A model generated the notes under the pieces. That model was not told where the DNA came from, ran no database searches, and saw nothing but the letters and a program-made list of their open reading frames with translations. A stretch of 18,582 nt of DNA from DATFCK01 sp045809745 (GTDB lineage Bacteria; Verrucomicrobiota; Verrucomicrobiia; Chthoniobacterales; UBA10450): NCBI GenBank assembly GCA_045809745.1, contig JBJMXE010000088.1:1-18582 (forward strand). Reading direction: 5' to 3'. The number at the start of each line of letters is the position of its first letter. Position 1 is the stretch's first letter. A program made the position numbers and the translations under genes. This document shows, in pieces, positions 1-8,085 of this stretch.

Positions 1-1213
1 AGCCTACATCCGTGCAAGGACGCTGATGGAAACGCCGGACATCGATGAACACGAGAAATTCATAGAGGACAACACCAGAGCGGTCGAGCTCCTCGAACAG
101 GCGGTTGCGCGTGATCCTAAATTCGTCGGCGCTTACTGGGCGCTCAGTGAAGCTAATATTCAGTTATACCACGCTAGCGACCCTTCGAGCCCTGAGTATC
201 GCGCGCGTGCGGAGGCAGCTTTGCGCGAGGCACAACGAATTGCTCCCAAAGCTGGTGAGACCCTTCACGCCCAGGCACGCGTCACCTACTACGGCTACCT
301 CGACTACACAACCGCCCTGGCCACCTTAGAAGAAGCGGCCAAGTCTCTGCCCAACAGTGCCGAAGTAACCATGACTCGCGCCCTTCTCTACCGCCGCTTT
401 GGACGCATGCAGGAAGCCTATGCTCTGTTCGTGCGGTGTAGCGAACTCAACCCTCGAGATCTCGTCGCTTACTTCGCTGCGGTCGGAGCGGCCATGGACC
501 TTCGCTGGTGGGACGAAGTCGACCAAATGAGCGGGCGGATCGCGAAACATTTTCCCAGGTTGGCCGGCGAAGCCGCCATCCAACACGCCGTGTCGTTGCG
601 GCTTCGCGGAGAGGTTGCGGCCGGCAACAAGCAACTACAAAACGCTAAGCTGCAGATGCCCGGGGCGTTTTCCCCACTTTTCTACGTTCCCTTTTGGAAC
701 CGCGACTTCGAGCAATGCCGCCGCCTGGTCATCGACGCAGCGAAGTATTCTGACCTCCAGGATGAGCGATGGGATAAACAGCTTCAGCTGGCGTTCGTGA
801 CGAAAGTCCCCTTCGATGAGCAAGCTGCACGCGACGCCGAGAAGCGATTGGAGCAGCGCCTCGCCGGCTCCATTCAGCGGGAACAGCAAGGCGATCTGGT
901 CATTGCGTTGAGCAACGTGAAAATGCTTCTCGGAAAGAAAAAAGAGGCGCTTCGCATGGCGGAGGAGTCAGTGGAGCAACATCCGATTTCCGAAGACGCG
1001 TTCGTAAATTTCGACCGGCTCAAGCGGCTGGCCTTTATGTATCTTTATGCGGGCGAAAATGACCGAGCCCTGCAAACTTTCGCCAAGCTGGTGCAGCTTC
1101 CAGGCCCCGAATTCTACGGAGAGCTCAAGTACAATCCGGTCGTGGACGAACTTCGTAAGGATCCGCGGTTTGAAGAAATCCTGAAGCAAGCGCAGCAACC
1201 GTTCCCAAGATAA
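1..1213 (+). CDS. TPR-repeat protein, C-terminal part (5' end outside window)
   Basis: The reading frame is open from the first base of the window. The codons before the ATG at 26 translate as AYIRARTL and run smoothly into the helical repeats, so the real start almost certainly lies upstream and the ATG at 26 is internal. The visible part (about 403 residues) is a chain of amphipathic helix pairs with TPR-type spacing. Examples are the stretch containing AVELLEQAVARDPKFVGAYW near the start, a repeat around TALATLEEAAKSLPNSAEV, and a last repeat ending in a PEFYGELKYNPVVDELRKDPRFEEIL-like tail. A segment of the form 'AY.RAR.L' followed by TPRs is common in proteins that carry an N-terminal winged-helix, adenylate-cyclase or protein-kinase domain with a C-terminal TPR sensor. 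Which of these precedes it cannot be seen. No catalytic residues are visible. It is probably cytoplasmic or periplasmic protein-protein interaction scaffolding. The gene ends with TAA, 232 bp before the TonB receptor, so co-transcription is uncertain. Confidence 0.85.
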   Translation, partial: AYIRARTLMETPDIDEHEKFIEDNTRAVELLEQAVARDPKFVGAYWALSEANIQLYHASDPSSPEYRARAEAALREAQRIAPKAGETLHAQARVTYYGYLDYTTALATLEEAAKSLPNSAEVTMTRALLYRRFGRMQEAYALFVRCSELNPRDLVAYFAAVGAAMDLRWWDEVDQMSGRIAKHFPRLAGEAAIQHAVSLRLRGEVAAGNKQLQNAKLQMPGAFSPLFYVPFWNRDFEQCRRLVIDAAKYSDLQDERWDKQLQLAFVTKVPFDEQAARDAEKRLEQRLAGSIQREQQGDLVIALSNVKMLLGKKKEALRMAEESVEQHPISEDAFVNFDRLKRLAFMYLYAGENDRALQTFAKLVQLPGPEFYGELKYNPVVDELRKDPRFEEILKQAQQPFPR

Positions 1214-1445
1214 CCTTCGCCCAGTGACGGCGCGGTTGGGGAAGACTGATATCCAAGAAAAATCTTTCGGCTACGATTAAACTAGTATCGTGTCAGCACG
1301 GCGTCGTAGTTGAACGTCTTGCGTCGTTATAAGGCGAAGCCCCGCTCGCTCGCTGACCGACATCCGGCCAACAATGCCGACGATAACGGACAAAATGTCT
1401 TGCTTGTAGCTGAATCGTTAGAAACGATCCGCTGCGGGCAACGGA

Positions 1446-4403
1446 ATGAATCGACCGCGAAGTTGTGTTCGTCTTGTTCCAGTCATCATTTCGGTGGCTG
1501 CTGGAGTGGCTGTTGCTCAAGAAGTCGAGACCCAACCGGCGGCCACTCCAGCCGCCGCTCCGATCGCGGAGGAGGAACGGATTATCGTCACCGGCTCACA
1601 CATCCCAACCGCCGAGGAAGTCGGTCCCAATCCGGTCCAGGAGATCAATCGCGAAACGATCGAAAAGTCCGGGGAACGCACTGCGGCAGAACTGCTGCGG
1701 CGTCTGCCAATCGAAGGATTTGCCGGAGTTCCAACCGCTAACAATGGCAATAGTGACGTTGCCGGAGCCTCCTCCGTTGCCCTTCGAGGTTTTGACGCCA
1801 GCAGCACCCTGGTCTTGCTGGATGGCCGCCGGTTGGCCCCTTATCCCGTCGGCGCTCCACCAACGGGCGGCGTGTCTTTCGTCGATCTCAATTCCATTCC
1901 AAAGGCTGCGCTCGAGAGTATAGAGATCCTCAAAGATAGCGCGTCCAGTATATATGGAGCGGATGCCGTTGCTGGCGTGGTTAATATCAAGTTCCGCCGA
2001 GACTATCGCGGAGCGGAGATCATGACTTCGTACGGAAACACACTCGATAAGGATTCGAGTGAATTCACCGCTTCCGGGATCTTTGGCGCGGGCGATGACC
2101 ACACCAGTGTCACGGCAGTGCTAAACTACTACCACCGCAATGCCATTTTTAATCACGATCGGGCATTCGTGGGTGTGTTTCAATCGAGGGACGCGAGCCC
2201 GATTAATCTACAGCTCTCCCAGGCGGCGGTGCTGGCTGCCGGTGTTCCCCTAACCTCTATTCCCATTAATCGGAGGACAGGCCTGCCGCTTGAGACCTTT
2301 GCCGGTCACGCGCCTTTCCTAACGAGCGGCGACGCACCCGCAACTGACTACGTCTACACGGCGCGTGGATCGTCCGTTTTCGACCCTAACCGGTTCTCGC
2401 AAGCCGTGCCCGATTCGGAACGTTATGGAGGATTCGTTAACGCCACCGATAAAATCTGTAGTGACCAGCTCGTCGCTTATGGCGATTTCTCTTATCAAAA
2501 AGTGAAGACGCGCTACGAACTGGCACCCAGCGCAACCGGTCCATTTCAAGTCCCGGGTCAAACTACTCTGGCAATCCCGCCGCATGCGCCCGGACCTGTT
2601 TTGGGGGGATTGTCCTACCAGGAGGCCGATGTTTGTCCGGGCGCTTTCAATCCTTTCAATCCGTTTCAACAGATCATATCTGGAGGAACGCGCGCAAGGC
2701 TGGCGGAATTTGGCAACCGGATCAACAACAACCAGACTGACGCCTTTTTCTCCACCATGGGTTTGAAAGGGGACAAACTCTTCGACGGGAACTGGGGATA
2801 CGACGCCGGATTTCGCTACAGCGAGGTCCAGAATAGTGCAGTCTTTAACGGCGTTTCGGCAACCCGGTTCAACCGAATCCTGAATGCGGCTGATCCGATC
2901 TTCGATCCGACATCATCTCAATTCATCGGCTCCACAACCCCCTATAATCCGTTTGGCGATTATCGGCGTCCCATCGGGTCAAATTTTTTACCGGTCGATT
3001 TTGCAAGGATCACTGCGAAGGATCTCGAAATTTCAAAACTAACGACGCTCGACCTGAATATTTATACTACTTCTTTGTTTACGTTGCCCGCAGGCGGTGT
3101 TGGCCTCGCCTTCGGCGGTCAGTTTCGCCGGGAAGCGTTAGAACAAGATCCGGACGAGTTAAAGCTCGAAGGCGATGTGATTGGTACCAGCAAAGCTTTC
3201 ATCGCCAATGCCGGCAGAAAGACCTATGCTTTTTATGCGGAGGCATCCATCCCCATTGTTAGCGCCGCAAACCCGCTGCCCGGCTTTCACTCCTTGCAGT
3301 TCACGGCCGCGGCCAGGTTCGAGGAATTCCGGAATAACGATACGAATGTTCTCGTCCCGAAGGTGGGCATGCGCTGGCAACCATTCGACGAATCTTTCAC
3401 TCTCCGCGCTACTTGGGGCGAGGGATTTCATCAGCCCTCCTTGATCGAGTTATTTGGCAATCCGGTCGGAGGCACCAACATCGATTTCACCATTATTGAT
3501 CCGGTTACCCACGCTCCAGCGGGCGAATTCCCCTTTATCACGCGAAGCAATCCAAACCTCCAGCCGGAAGATTCGCGTTCGTTCAGCGGCGGATTTGTCT
3601 ATACGCCGAAGTTCGTGCCCGGTCTCACCCTGACGGTCGATCTTTGGGATATCGAAAGCACCAGCCGCGCTTTCATCCCAGATTTGCGAAATGTTCTCGC
3701 TCGAGATGCGGCTGGACAATCCCTGCCCTTGGAACGGGTCACCCGGGATCCGGCAACGCAGGAAATCACGTTCGTGGAACTCGCATTTCAGAATGCCGGT
3801 TCACGCAAAGCGCTGGGGGCTGATTTCGCGCTAGATTATCAGCTGGAAACCCGGATCGGCACATTTACCTCTGACACCCAGGTCACTTACCTGGAATCCC
3901 TCCAATTTGCCGAAACGTCTGACATTCCTGAAATGGAGCTGCGTGGCGGTGGTTTTAACTCGGAGACTGGAGCTTTGAGGTGGAAAGGCACTTCCAGGCT
4001 GGATTGGACCTGGCACGGTTTCTCGACCGGCGTCACCGGTTATTACCTGGACGGATTTCACGAATTCATTAATCGCTCCGCCATTCACGAGATCAGTTCG
4101 CATTACGTGTCGCAAACCTGGATGTTCGACGTGCGCGCTTCCTATACCTTTAATTTTGCTCCGCCGGTCGCTCCCGCCCCATCTGCGACCGGCAAAGAGA
4201 TCGTGTCTGCAACAGAACTGGGCACCGCCGGTTTTGCTTGCTCGAGCTGGCAGCGCCTTTTGAATGGAGCTACCGTCGCGATCGGTTGCAATAACGTGTT
4301 CGGGCAGGATCCCCCCGAAACTTTCACATTCGCCCATTATCCCATCTTCCTCTACGACCCCACCGGGCGATTCGTCTACGTCAGCCTAACGAAGAAGTTT
4401 TAA
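1446..4403 (+). CDS. TonB-dependent outer-membrane receptor
   Basis: 985 residues, the usual length for a TonB-dependent transporter. Residues 1-25 form a Sec signal peptide (basic n-region, hydrophobic VIISVAAGVAVA, cleavage likely at AVA-Q), which supports the ATG at 1446. A short Ala/Pro/Glu linker leads to EERIIVTGSHIP (43-54), the typical start of the plug domain. The plug follows to about residue 190, with RETIEKSGERTAAELLRRLP, VALRGFDASSTLVLLDGRRL and IEILKDSASSIYGADAVAGVVNI-type motifs. The remainder is the beta-barrel, with NPNLQPEDSRSFSGGF near the middle and a C-terminus ending in aromatic F (FVYVSLTKKF), as expected for BAM-dependent insertion. It would take up a ligand across the outer membrane using TonB-ExbBD energy. 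The ligand (siderophore, glycan, peptide or other) cannot be told from sequence. Several cysteines near the barrel end (FACSSW, IGCNN) resemble Oar-like receptors. No strong Shine-Dalgarno is seen, and no SusD partner or regulator is adjacent. Confidence 0.95.
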   Translation: MNRPRSCVRLVPVIISVAAGVAVAQEVETQPAATPAAAPIAEEERIIVTGSHIPTAEEVGPNPVQEINRETIEKSGERTAAELLRRLPIEGFAGVPTANNGNSDVAGASSVALRGFDASSTLVLLDGRRLAPYPVGAPPTGGVSFVDLNSIPKAALESIEILKDSASSIYGADAVAGVVNIKFRRDYRGAEIMTSYGNTLDKDSSEFTASGIFGAGDDHTSVTAVLNYYHRNAIFNHDRAFVGVFQSRDASPINLQLSQAAVLAAGVPLTSIPINRRTGLPLETFAGHAPFLTSGDAPATDYVYTARGSSVFDPNRFSQAVPDSERYGGFVNATDKICSDQLVAYGDFSYQKVKTRYELAPSATGPFQVPGQTTLAIPPHAPGPVLGGLSYQEADVCPGAFNPFNPFQQIISGGTRARLAEFGNRINNNQTDAFFSTMGLKGDKLFDGNWGYDAGFRYSEVQNSAVFNGVSATRFNRILNAADPIFDPTSSQFIGSTTPYNPFGDYRRPIGSNFLPVDFARITAKDLEISKLTTLDLNIYTTSLFTLPAGGVGLAFGGQFRREALEQDPDELKLEGDVIGTSKAFIANAGRKTYAFYAEASIPIVSAANPLPGFHSLQFTAAARFEEFRNNDTNVLVPKVGMRWQPFDESFTLRATWGEGFHQPSLIELFGNPVGGTNIDFTIIDPVTHAPAGEFPFITRSNPNLQPEDSRSFSGGFVYTPKFVPGLTLTVDLWDIESTSRAFIPDLRNVLARDAAGQSLPLERVTRDPATQEITFVELAFQNAGSRKALGADFALDYQLETRIGTFTSDTQVTYLESLQFAETSDIPEMELRGGGFNSETGALRWKGTSRLDWTWHGFSTGVTGYYLDGFHEFINRSAIHEISSHYVSQTWMFDVRASYTFNFAPPVAPAPSATGKEIVSATELGTAGFACSSWQRLLNGATVAIGCNNVFGQDPPETFTFAHYPIFLYDPTGRFVYVSLTKKF

Positions 4404-4554
4404 GAGTTCGCGCAACGGCCGCAACGTCAATCGCGACGGACTCAAGGAACGGCGGTTTTCAACCGCCGACTAAACCGAGGACGCGCCGGTCTCGTCCCAA
4501 TTATTTAGAAGGGCGTCCCGGGGATAAATAGGAGACAAGCTCGTCCCTCCGCTG
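4404..4554. other. Convergent intergenic spacer with hairpin and small repeat
   Basis: This 151-bp gap lies between the TonB receptor and the CvpA-like gene, which converge. It holds the perfect hairpin described separately at 4450-4468 and a short inverted sequence GACAAGCTCGTC (4534-4545; GAC-N-AGCT-N-GTC). GTCTCGTCCC also occurs at 4490-4499 and recurs partly as GCTCGTCCC further on. I see no coding potential. The position suits transcription ends from both sides, but the repeats look like dispersed intergenic elements. Confidence 0.5.
4450..4468. terminator. Perfect hairpin between convergent genes (possible bidirectional terminator or dispersed repeat)
   Basis: CGGCGGTT-TTC-AACCGCCG forms an 8-bp perfect stem with a 3-nt loop. 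It sits 46 bp past the TonB receptor stop and 86 bp past the CvpA-like stop on the opposite strand, so it could end transcription from both sides. No clear T-run follows on either strand (ACTAAACC on plus, TTCCTTGAG on minus), so intrinsic termination is only a possibility. A dispersed hairpin repeat is an equal alternative. Confidence 0.4.
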
Positions 4555-5493
4555 CTAGTGCGAACTCGTCTCGCCTTGCAACGAGTAATCCAGCGCTCGT
4601 TGCACATCGAACTGCCGGATCTGGTCGGTGAAGGTCGGGTCGTTTAACAATTCGATTATCTTCCGATTTTGAAGCAGTTCGATAAAACGCCCTTGCTCGA
4701 TCAGCGAGGCCACTTCCGGATCGTTTCGCAAAGCCACAATCCGCGGATGTTCGCTGAGACGGTCCGCACCGGGGAAGGAAAGGAATCGTTGGACCTTCTG
4801 TTCGTCGGACACCACCTGTCCGACTTTGCCGAGGGTTTGATAGACCGTCTCTGGAACAACGTCGGTTCGCTTAACCAGGTCGCCCACGTTCCCGAGCTCT
4901 AGCGAGTTCTTCAGCCGGGCTAACGATGTCATGACCGTGGAAGATTGCTCCAATTCTTCTCCGGCAAGCCGCCGCCGAACATCTACCGCGTGAAGAGTTC
5001 GCCCGGGCACCGCGGCCGTCGCCGGGTTCGCCGACTTTTCCCGGATATTCGCGTCTGCGATCGAGCCTAACGATCGCACTCCCACGACCGCCAGCCATAC
5101 CAGAAAGGAACCAAAGAAAAGACCAACCAGCGCGCCGCCGAACCCGCAAAGGACACGGGCCGAGCCCGATTCGTATTGTCTGGTGCGCTTAAACAGCAGT
5201 GTACCGAGGCCGTTAATAATCGCGTAGATGATCAGCGCCAACGCGGCGCCGGCGATGATTGAAACAATCCGATCCGGCAAATTGACAAAAGGTTTTGCTA
5301 ACGGAACGACGAAAGTTCCGCCGAAGAAGGCGGCGAAATAAGCGGCAATCAATGCGCCGAGACGAGCCAGCTGCCTGGCGATGCCACGGTTCCAACCTCG
5401 CAGTATCTCGAACAGAACCAGGACAACGGCGAACGAGATGAACACCACCTGCCAGATGTGTGATCCGCTAGCACCTGCGGGTTCCGGATTCAT
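4555..5493 (-). CDS. CvpA-family membrane protein with long soluble C-terminal region
   Basis: 312 residues. The N-terminal ~140 residues have the CvpA layout: four hydrophobic segments at about 14-30, 44-65, 75-100 and 115-138. A RGWNRGIARQ motif follows the first segment, and a glycine-rich last segment (FGGALVGLFFGSFL) matches the family's conserved region. CvpA proteins are inner-membrane proteins linked to colicin V secretion and envelope homeostasis; their biochemical role is not settled. The family is usually about 160-220 residues, so the ~170-residue hydrophilic tail here is long. The tail ends in helical segments such as FLSFPGADRLSEHPRIVALR and FIELLQNRKIIELLNDPTF, which look like short repeated 'E/D-L-L-N-D/R-x-x-I' helices. 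The ATG at 5493 overlaps the aroC stop (ATGA), indicating translational coupling and one operon. The family call is solid; the function of the tail is unknown. Confidence 0.85.
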   Translation of the reverse strand: MNPEPAGASGSHIWQVVFISFAVVLVLFEILRGWNRGIARQLARLGALIAAYFAAFFGGTFVVPLAKPFVNLPDRIVSIIAGAALALIIYAIINGLGTLLFKRTRQYESGSARVLCGFGGALVGLFFGSFLVWLAVVGVRSLGSIADANIREKSANPATAAVPGRTLHAVDVRRRLAGEELEQSSTVMTSLARLKNSLELGNVGDLVKRTDVVPETVYQTLGKVGQVVSDEQKVQRFLSFPGADRLSEHPRIVALRNDPEVASLIEQGRFIELLQNRKIIELLNDPTFTDQIRQFDVQRALDYSLQGETSSH

Positions 5494-6635
5494 GTTTTCT
5501 TTGAGATTTTACGGCGCCCGCTCGGACTTGATGCGCGCCGCCCGGTGCCAGCGGCGTTGGATATCGCTCGCTGTCGCAGGGCGTGATCGGCCAGCACCAG
5601 CGCGGCCATTGCCTCCACCATCGGTACGGCGCGGGGAAGAACACAGGGATCGTGCCGTCCGCCGGCGCGCAGCTCCGTAACCTTCTTCGCTCGGGTCACG
5701 GTGGTCTGCTGGCGCGCAATCGTCGCGGTCGGTTTGAATGCGACCCGAAAATAAATTGGTTCGCCGTTACTGATGCCGCCCTGAATTCCACCGGAACGAT
5801 TCGTTCTTGTTCGAACCCGCCCGCGTCGCATTTCAAAGGCGTCGTTATGCTCGGATCCGCGCATTCGCGTTGCCGAAAATCCAGACCCGATCTCGAATCC
5901 CTTGGTAGCGGGCAGACTTAACATCGCCTTGCCCAGATCGGCTTCCAGCTTGTCGAAAACGGGCTCGCCCAAACCAGACGGAACTCCTCGAACCACACAA
6001 CCGATTACGCCCCCTAACGAATCACCTTCGCCGCGCGTCTTCTCGATGAGCTCGGTCATTCCGTGCGCCACAGCTGGTGCCGGGCATCGAACGATATTCG
6101 ATTCGACATCTTGGCGCCGAACCCGATCGAAATTCACGTCCGCGATAATGTCGTGGATTTGCACCACAGCGGCGACAACCTCGAAATCGGGAAACAAATT
6201 GCGCAGAACCTTGGTCGCGACGGCTCCGGCAGCGACTCGTCCCACCGTCTCGCGCGCTGATGCCCGGCCCCCTCCCTGCCAGTTCCGAACACCGTACTTG
6301 GCTTCGTAGGTGAAGTCGGCGTGTGACGGTCGATACCAGTCCTTGAAGTCGGCGTAAGCCTCCGGCCGGGCATCCTTGTTCCGGACCAGAATCGCGATGG
6401 GCGTGCCGAGAGTGCGGCCTTCAAAAACGCCGGAAAGAATTTCGCAGACGTCATCTTCTTTCCGCTGACTGGTGATCTTGCTTTGACCGGGCCGGCGGCG
6501 ATCCAGTTCGCGCTGAATATCGGAAGGTTCCAATTCCAGGTTAGGCGGGCAGCCGTCTATCACAACGCCAACCCCTCCGCCGTGCGATTCGCCAAACGTG
6601 GTTATCCGAAAGAGTCGGCCAAAGCTGCTGCCCAT
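5490..6635 (-). CDS. aroC: Chorismate synthase
   Basis: 381 residues. Catalyses the last step of the shikimate pathway, removing phosphate from 5-enolpyruvylshikimate-3-phosphate to give chorismate, with reduced FMN as cofactor, in the cytoplasm. Diagnostic motifs are all present in order: N-terminal GRLFRITTFGESHG (His18), RRRPGQ (46-51), RPSHAD (His105, the second invariant histidine), GGGRASARET (121-130), NRSGGIQGGISNG (279-291) and RHDPCVLPRAVPMVEAM (327-343). The start MGSSFGRLFR fits the family exactly. The protein ends in a basic, low-complexity tail (about 354-381) after the last conserved helix, which is slightly unusual. It follows the transsulfuration gene by a 129-bp gap containing a hairpin, and is coupled through ATGA to the CvpA-like gene. 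No Shine-Dalgarno is obvious. No other aro gene lies in the window. Confidence 0.97.
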   Translation of the reverse strand: MGSSFGRLFRITTFGESHGGGVGVVIDGCPPNLELEPSDIQRELDRRRPGQSKITSQRKEDDVCEILSGVFEGRTLGTPIAILVRNKDARPEAYADFKDWYRPSHADFTYEAKYGVRNWQGGGRASARETVGRVAAGAVATKVLRNLFPDFEVVAAVVQIHDIIADVNFDRVRRQDVESNIVRCPAPAVAHGMTELIEKTRGEGDSLGGVIGCVVRGVPSGLGEPVFDKLEADLGKAMLSLPATKGFEIGSGFSATRMRGSEHNDAFEMRRGRVRTRTNRSGGIQGGISNGEPIYFRVAFKPTATIARQQTTVTRAKKVTELRAGGRHDPCVLPRAVPMVEAMAALVLADHALRQRAISNAAGTGRRASSPSGRRKISKKT

Positions 6636-6656
6636 TGCGTGCCAAGCTTAATGTGG

Positions 6657-6675
6657 CATTGGCTTCCTGCCAATG
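6657..6675. repeat. Intergenic hairpin upstream of aroC
   Basis: CATTGGC-TTCCT-GCCAATG is a perfect 7-bp stem with a 5-nt loop. It lies 22 bp upstream of the aroC ATG on the minus strand, in the 129-bp gap after the cystathionine gamma-lyase gene. It could be a leader structure for aroC, an end to the upstream transcript, or one copy of a dispersed hairpin repeat; no T-run follows. The sequence resembles short repeats I associate with soil Verrucomicrobiota, but I cannot check copy number. Confidence 0.5.
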
Positions 6676-6764
6676 ATCCGCATGTGTGAGTGAACATCGC
6701 GGCCGCGACTTTTCTGCAAACGCGCCGTGAATGTCGGGGCACTGAGGCCCCTCTCACATTGAAA

Positions 6765-7925
6765 TCAGATGGCTTCGAACGCGATCTTAAGGTCATCGAT
6801 CAGGTCGCGGACGTCTTCCACCCCAACCGACAGCCTAACGAGCGAATCGCCGACGCCGAGGGCTTCCCTCTGTTCCTTCGGAACCGAGGCATGCGTCATC
6901 AGGGCGGGATGGTTAATCAGACTTTCCACGCCGCCAAGACTCTCGGCCAACGCGAACAAATGCGTGTTCTCGAGAAAACGCCGAGTGCCTTCGAGATCGG
7001 TCTTTAATGTGATGGTCACCATGCCGCCGAATCCCCGCATCTGGGTTCGCGCCAGGTCGTGCTGCGGGTGCGACTTCAAGCCGGGGTAACTGACCGTCGC
7101 GACTTCGGGCTGTTCTTCCAGCCACCGGGCAATCTCCAATGCATTCGAACAATGACGCTCCATGCGCAGCGCCAGCGTCTTGAGACTTCTCAGTACCAGA
7201 AAACTATCGAACGGCGCGGCGATCCCTCCGACCGAGTTTTGCAGGAACGCCATCTGGTCAGCCAATTCCTTTTTCTGCCCGACGACCGCAACGCCGCCGA
7301 CCATGTCCGAATGGCCGTTCAAATATTTGGTGGCTGAATGAACGACGATATCGAAACCGAATTCGATTGGCCGCTGAATCCACGGACTGGCAAAGGTATT
7401 GTCCGCAATGGAGATGATGCCGTGTTCGCGGGCGACCTTGGCGATCTCCTGGATGTCGATAATCTTGAGCAGAGGATTGCTCGGAGTTTCGATCCAAACC
7501 ATCCGGGTATTCGGCTGAATTGCTTTTTCGAATTTCGCAGCATCGGTCAAATCCAGATAGGTGAAATCCAGATTCGCTGACCGTCTCCGCACTTTGTTAA
7601 ACAGCCGGAACGTTCCCCCGTACAAGTCGTCGCTGACAATGACATGCGAGCCGCTGTCGAGCAGTTCAAGAGCGGTCGACATCGCGGCAAGACCGGAGGC
7701 GAAAGCAAATCCGCGCTCCCCGCCTTCGAGGTCTGCGATGCAGCGTTCGTAAGCGAGCCGAGTTGGATTGATCGAGCGCGAGTAATCGTAGCCTTTGTGC
7801 CTGCCCGGGCTCTCCTGCACGTAAGTCGACGTGGCGTAGATCGGGGTCATGATCGCGCCGGTCGAAGGGTCTGGCTGTTGACCAGCGTGGATCGCGCGGG
7901 TGGCGAATTCGAAATGCCTTTTCAT
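6765..7925 (-). CDS. Cystathionine gamma-lyase / gamma-synthase (Cys/Met-metabolism PLP enzyme)
   Basis: 386 residues, standard for the trans-sulfuration PLP family (fold type I). Visible landmarks: N-terminal FATRAIHAGQQPDPSTGAI, TPIYATSTY, YDYSRSINPTR, FASGLAAMST (PLP phosphate binding), WIETPSNPLLKI, ADNTFASPW, then HSATKYLNGHSD with the Schiff-base lysine at residue 200, and a C-terminal ESLGGVESLINHPALMTHAS. The family includes cystathionine gamma-synthase, gamma-lyase and O-acetylhomoserine sulfhydrylase, which are hard to separate by sequence. The LAESLGG motif closely resembles eukaryotic cystathionine gamma-lyase, and a cystathionine beta-synthase lies just upstream. I therefore favour gamma-lyase: cystathionine to cysteine, 2-oxobutyrate and ammonia. 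The start MKRHFEFATRAIH matches the family although no Shine-Dalgarno precedes it. The 213-bp gap before it is filled with repeats. Confidence 0.93.
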   Translation of the reverse strand: MKRHFEFATRAIHAGQQPDPSTGAIMTPIYATSTYVQESPGRHKGYDYSRSINPTRLAYERCIADLEGGERGFAFASGLAAMSTALELLDSGSHVIVSDDLYGGTFRLFNKVRRRSANLDFTYLDLTDAAKFEKAIQPNTRMVWIETPSNPLLKIIDIQEIAKVAREHGIISIADNTFASPWIQRPIEFGFDIVVHSATKYLNGHSDMVGGVAVVGQKKELADQMAFLQNSVGGIAAPFDSFLVLRSLKTLALRMERHCSNALEIARWLEEQPEVATVSYPGLKSHPQHDLARTQMRGFGGMVTITLKTDLEGTRRFLENTHLFALAESLGGVESLINHPALMTHASVPKEQREALGVGDSLVRLSVGVEDVRDLIDDLKIAFEAI

Positions 7926-7946
7926 TTGGACGATTAATGTAAGCCG

Positions 7947-7977
7947 CGGATTACGCGGATCAAAACGGATTACGCGG
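7947..7977. repeat. 12-bp direct repeat CGGATTACGCGG, two copies
   Basis: Two exact copies of CGGATTACGCGG at 7947-7958 and 7966-7977, separated by ATCAAAA. The first copy begins 21 bp upstream of the gamma-lyase start codon. The pattern (CGGATTACGCGG-ATCAAAA-CGGATTACGCGG) resembles a degenerate dispersed repeat I recall from other GC-rich soil bacteria. It could also serve as a pair of binding sites for a regulator of the gene, given the close position. Confidence 0.6.
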
Positions 7978-7999
7978 CGGCGAAGTTGAGGCTCGAACG

Positions 8000-8020
8000 A
8001 CGTTTCGCTGTGCGAAACGT
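8000..8020. repeat. Hairpin 1 of intergenic hairpin trio
   Basis: ACGTTTCGC-TGT-GCGAAACGT is a perfect 9-bp stem with a 3-nt loop, between the CBS and gamma-lyase genes. No T-run follows on either strand, so it is more likely a repeat or RNA structure than an intrinsic terminator. Confidence 0.7.
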
Positions 8021-8050
8021 GACACGCACCATGTAATCACACGAGGATCG

Positions 8051-8069
8051 CGTCGCTCAGATAGCGACG
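8051..8069. repeat. Hairpin 2 of intergenic hairpin trio
   Basis: CGTCGCT-CAGAT-AGCGACG is a perfect 7-bp stem with a 5-nt loop. It is followed on the plus strand by TCTACAA. Hairpin 3 is followed by the similar CTACAA, suggesting that hairpins 2 and 3 are copies of one repeat family that diverged in stem sequence while keeping complementarity. Confidence 0.7.
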
Positions 8070-8085
8070 TCTACAAAAAGGAACC

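Noticed and set aside
1214..1445. Possible riboswitch or small RNA before the TonB receptor
   Set aside because: No cobalamin-box or other conserved element recognised, and no convincing -35/-10 pair. I see nothing definite in this 232-bp gap.
1310..1741. Plus-strand 143-codon frame overlapping the TonB receptor start
   Set aside because: Cys/Arg/Ser-rich translation without family likeness. The overlapping frame has a clear signal peptide and plug domain.
1596..2102. Minus-strand 168-codon frame in the TonB receptor gene, and similar one at 3831-4337
   Set aside because: Both are antisense shadows of the receptor, without motifs or ribosome sites.
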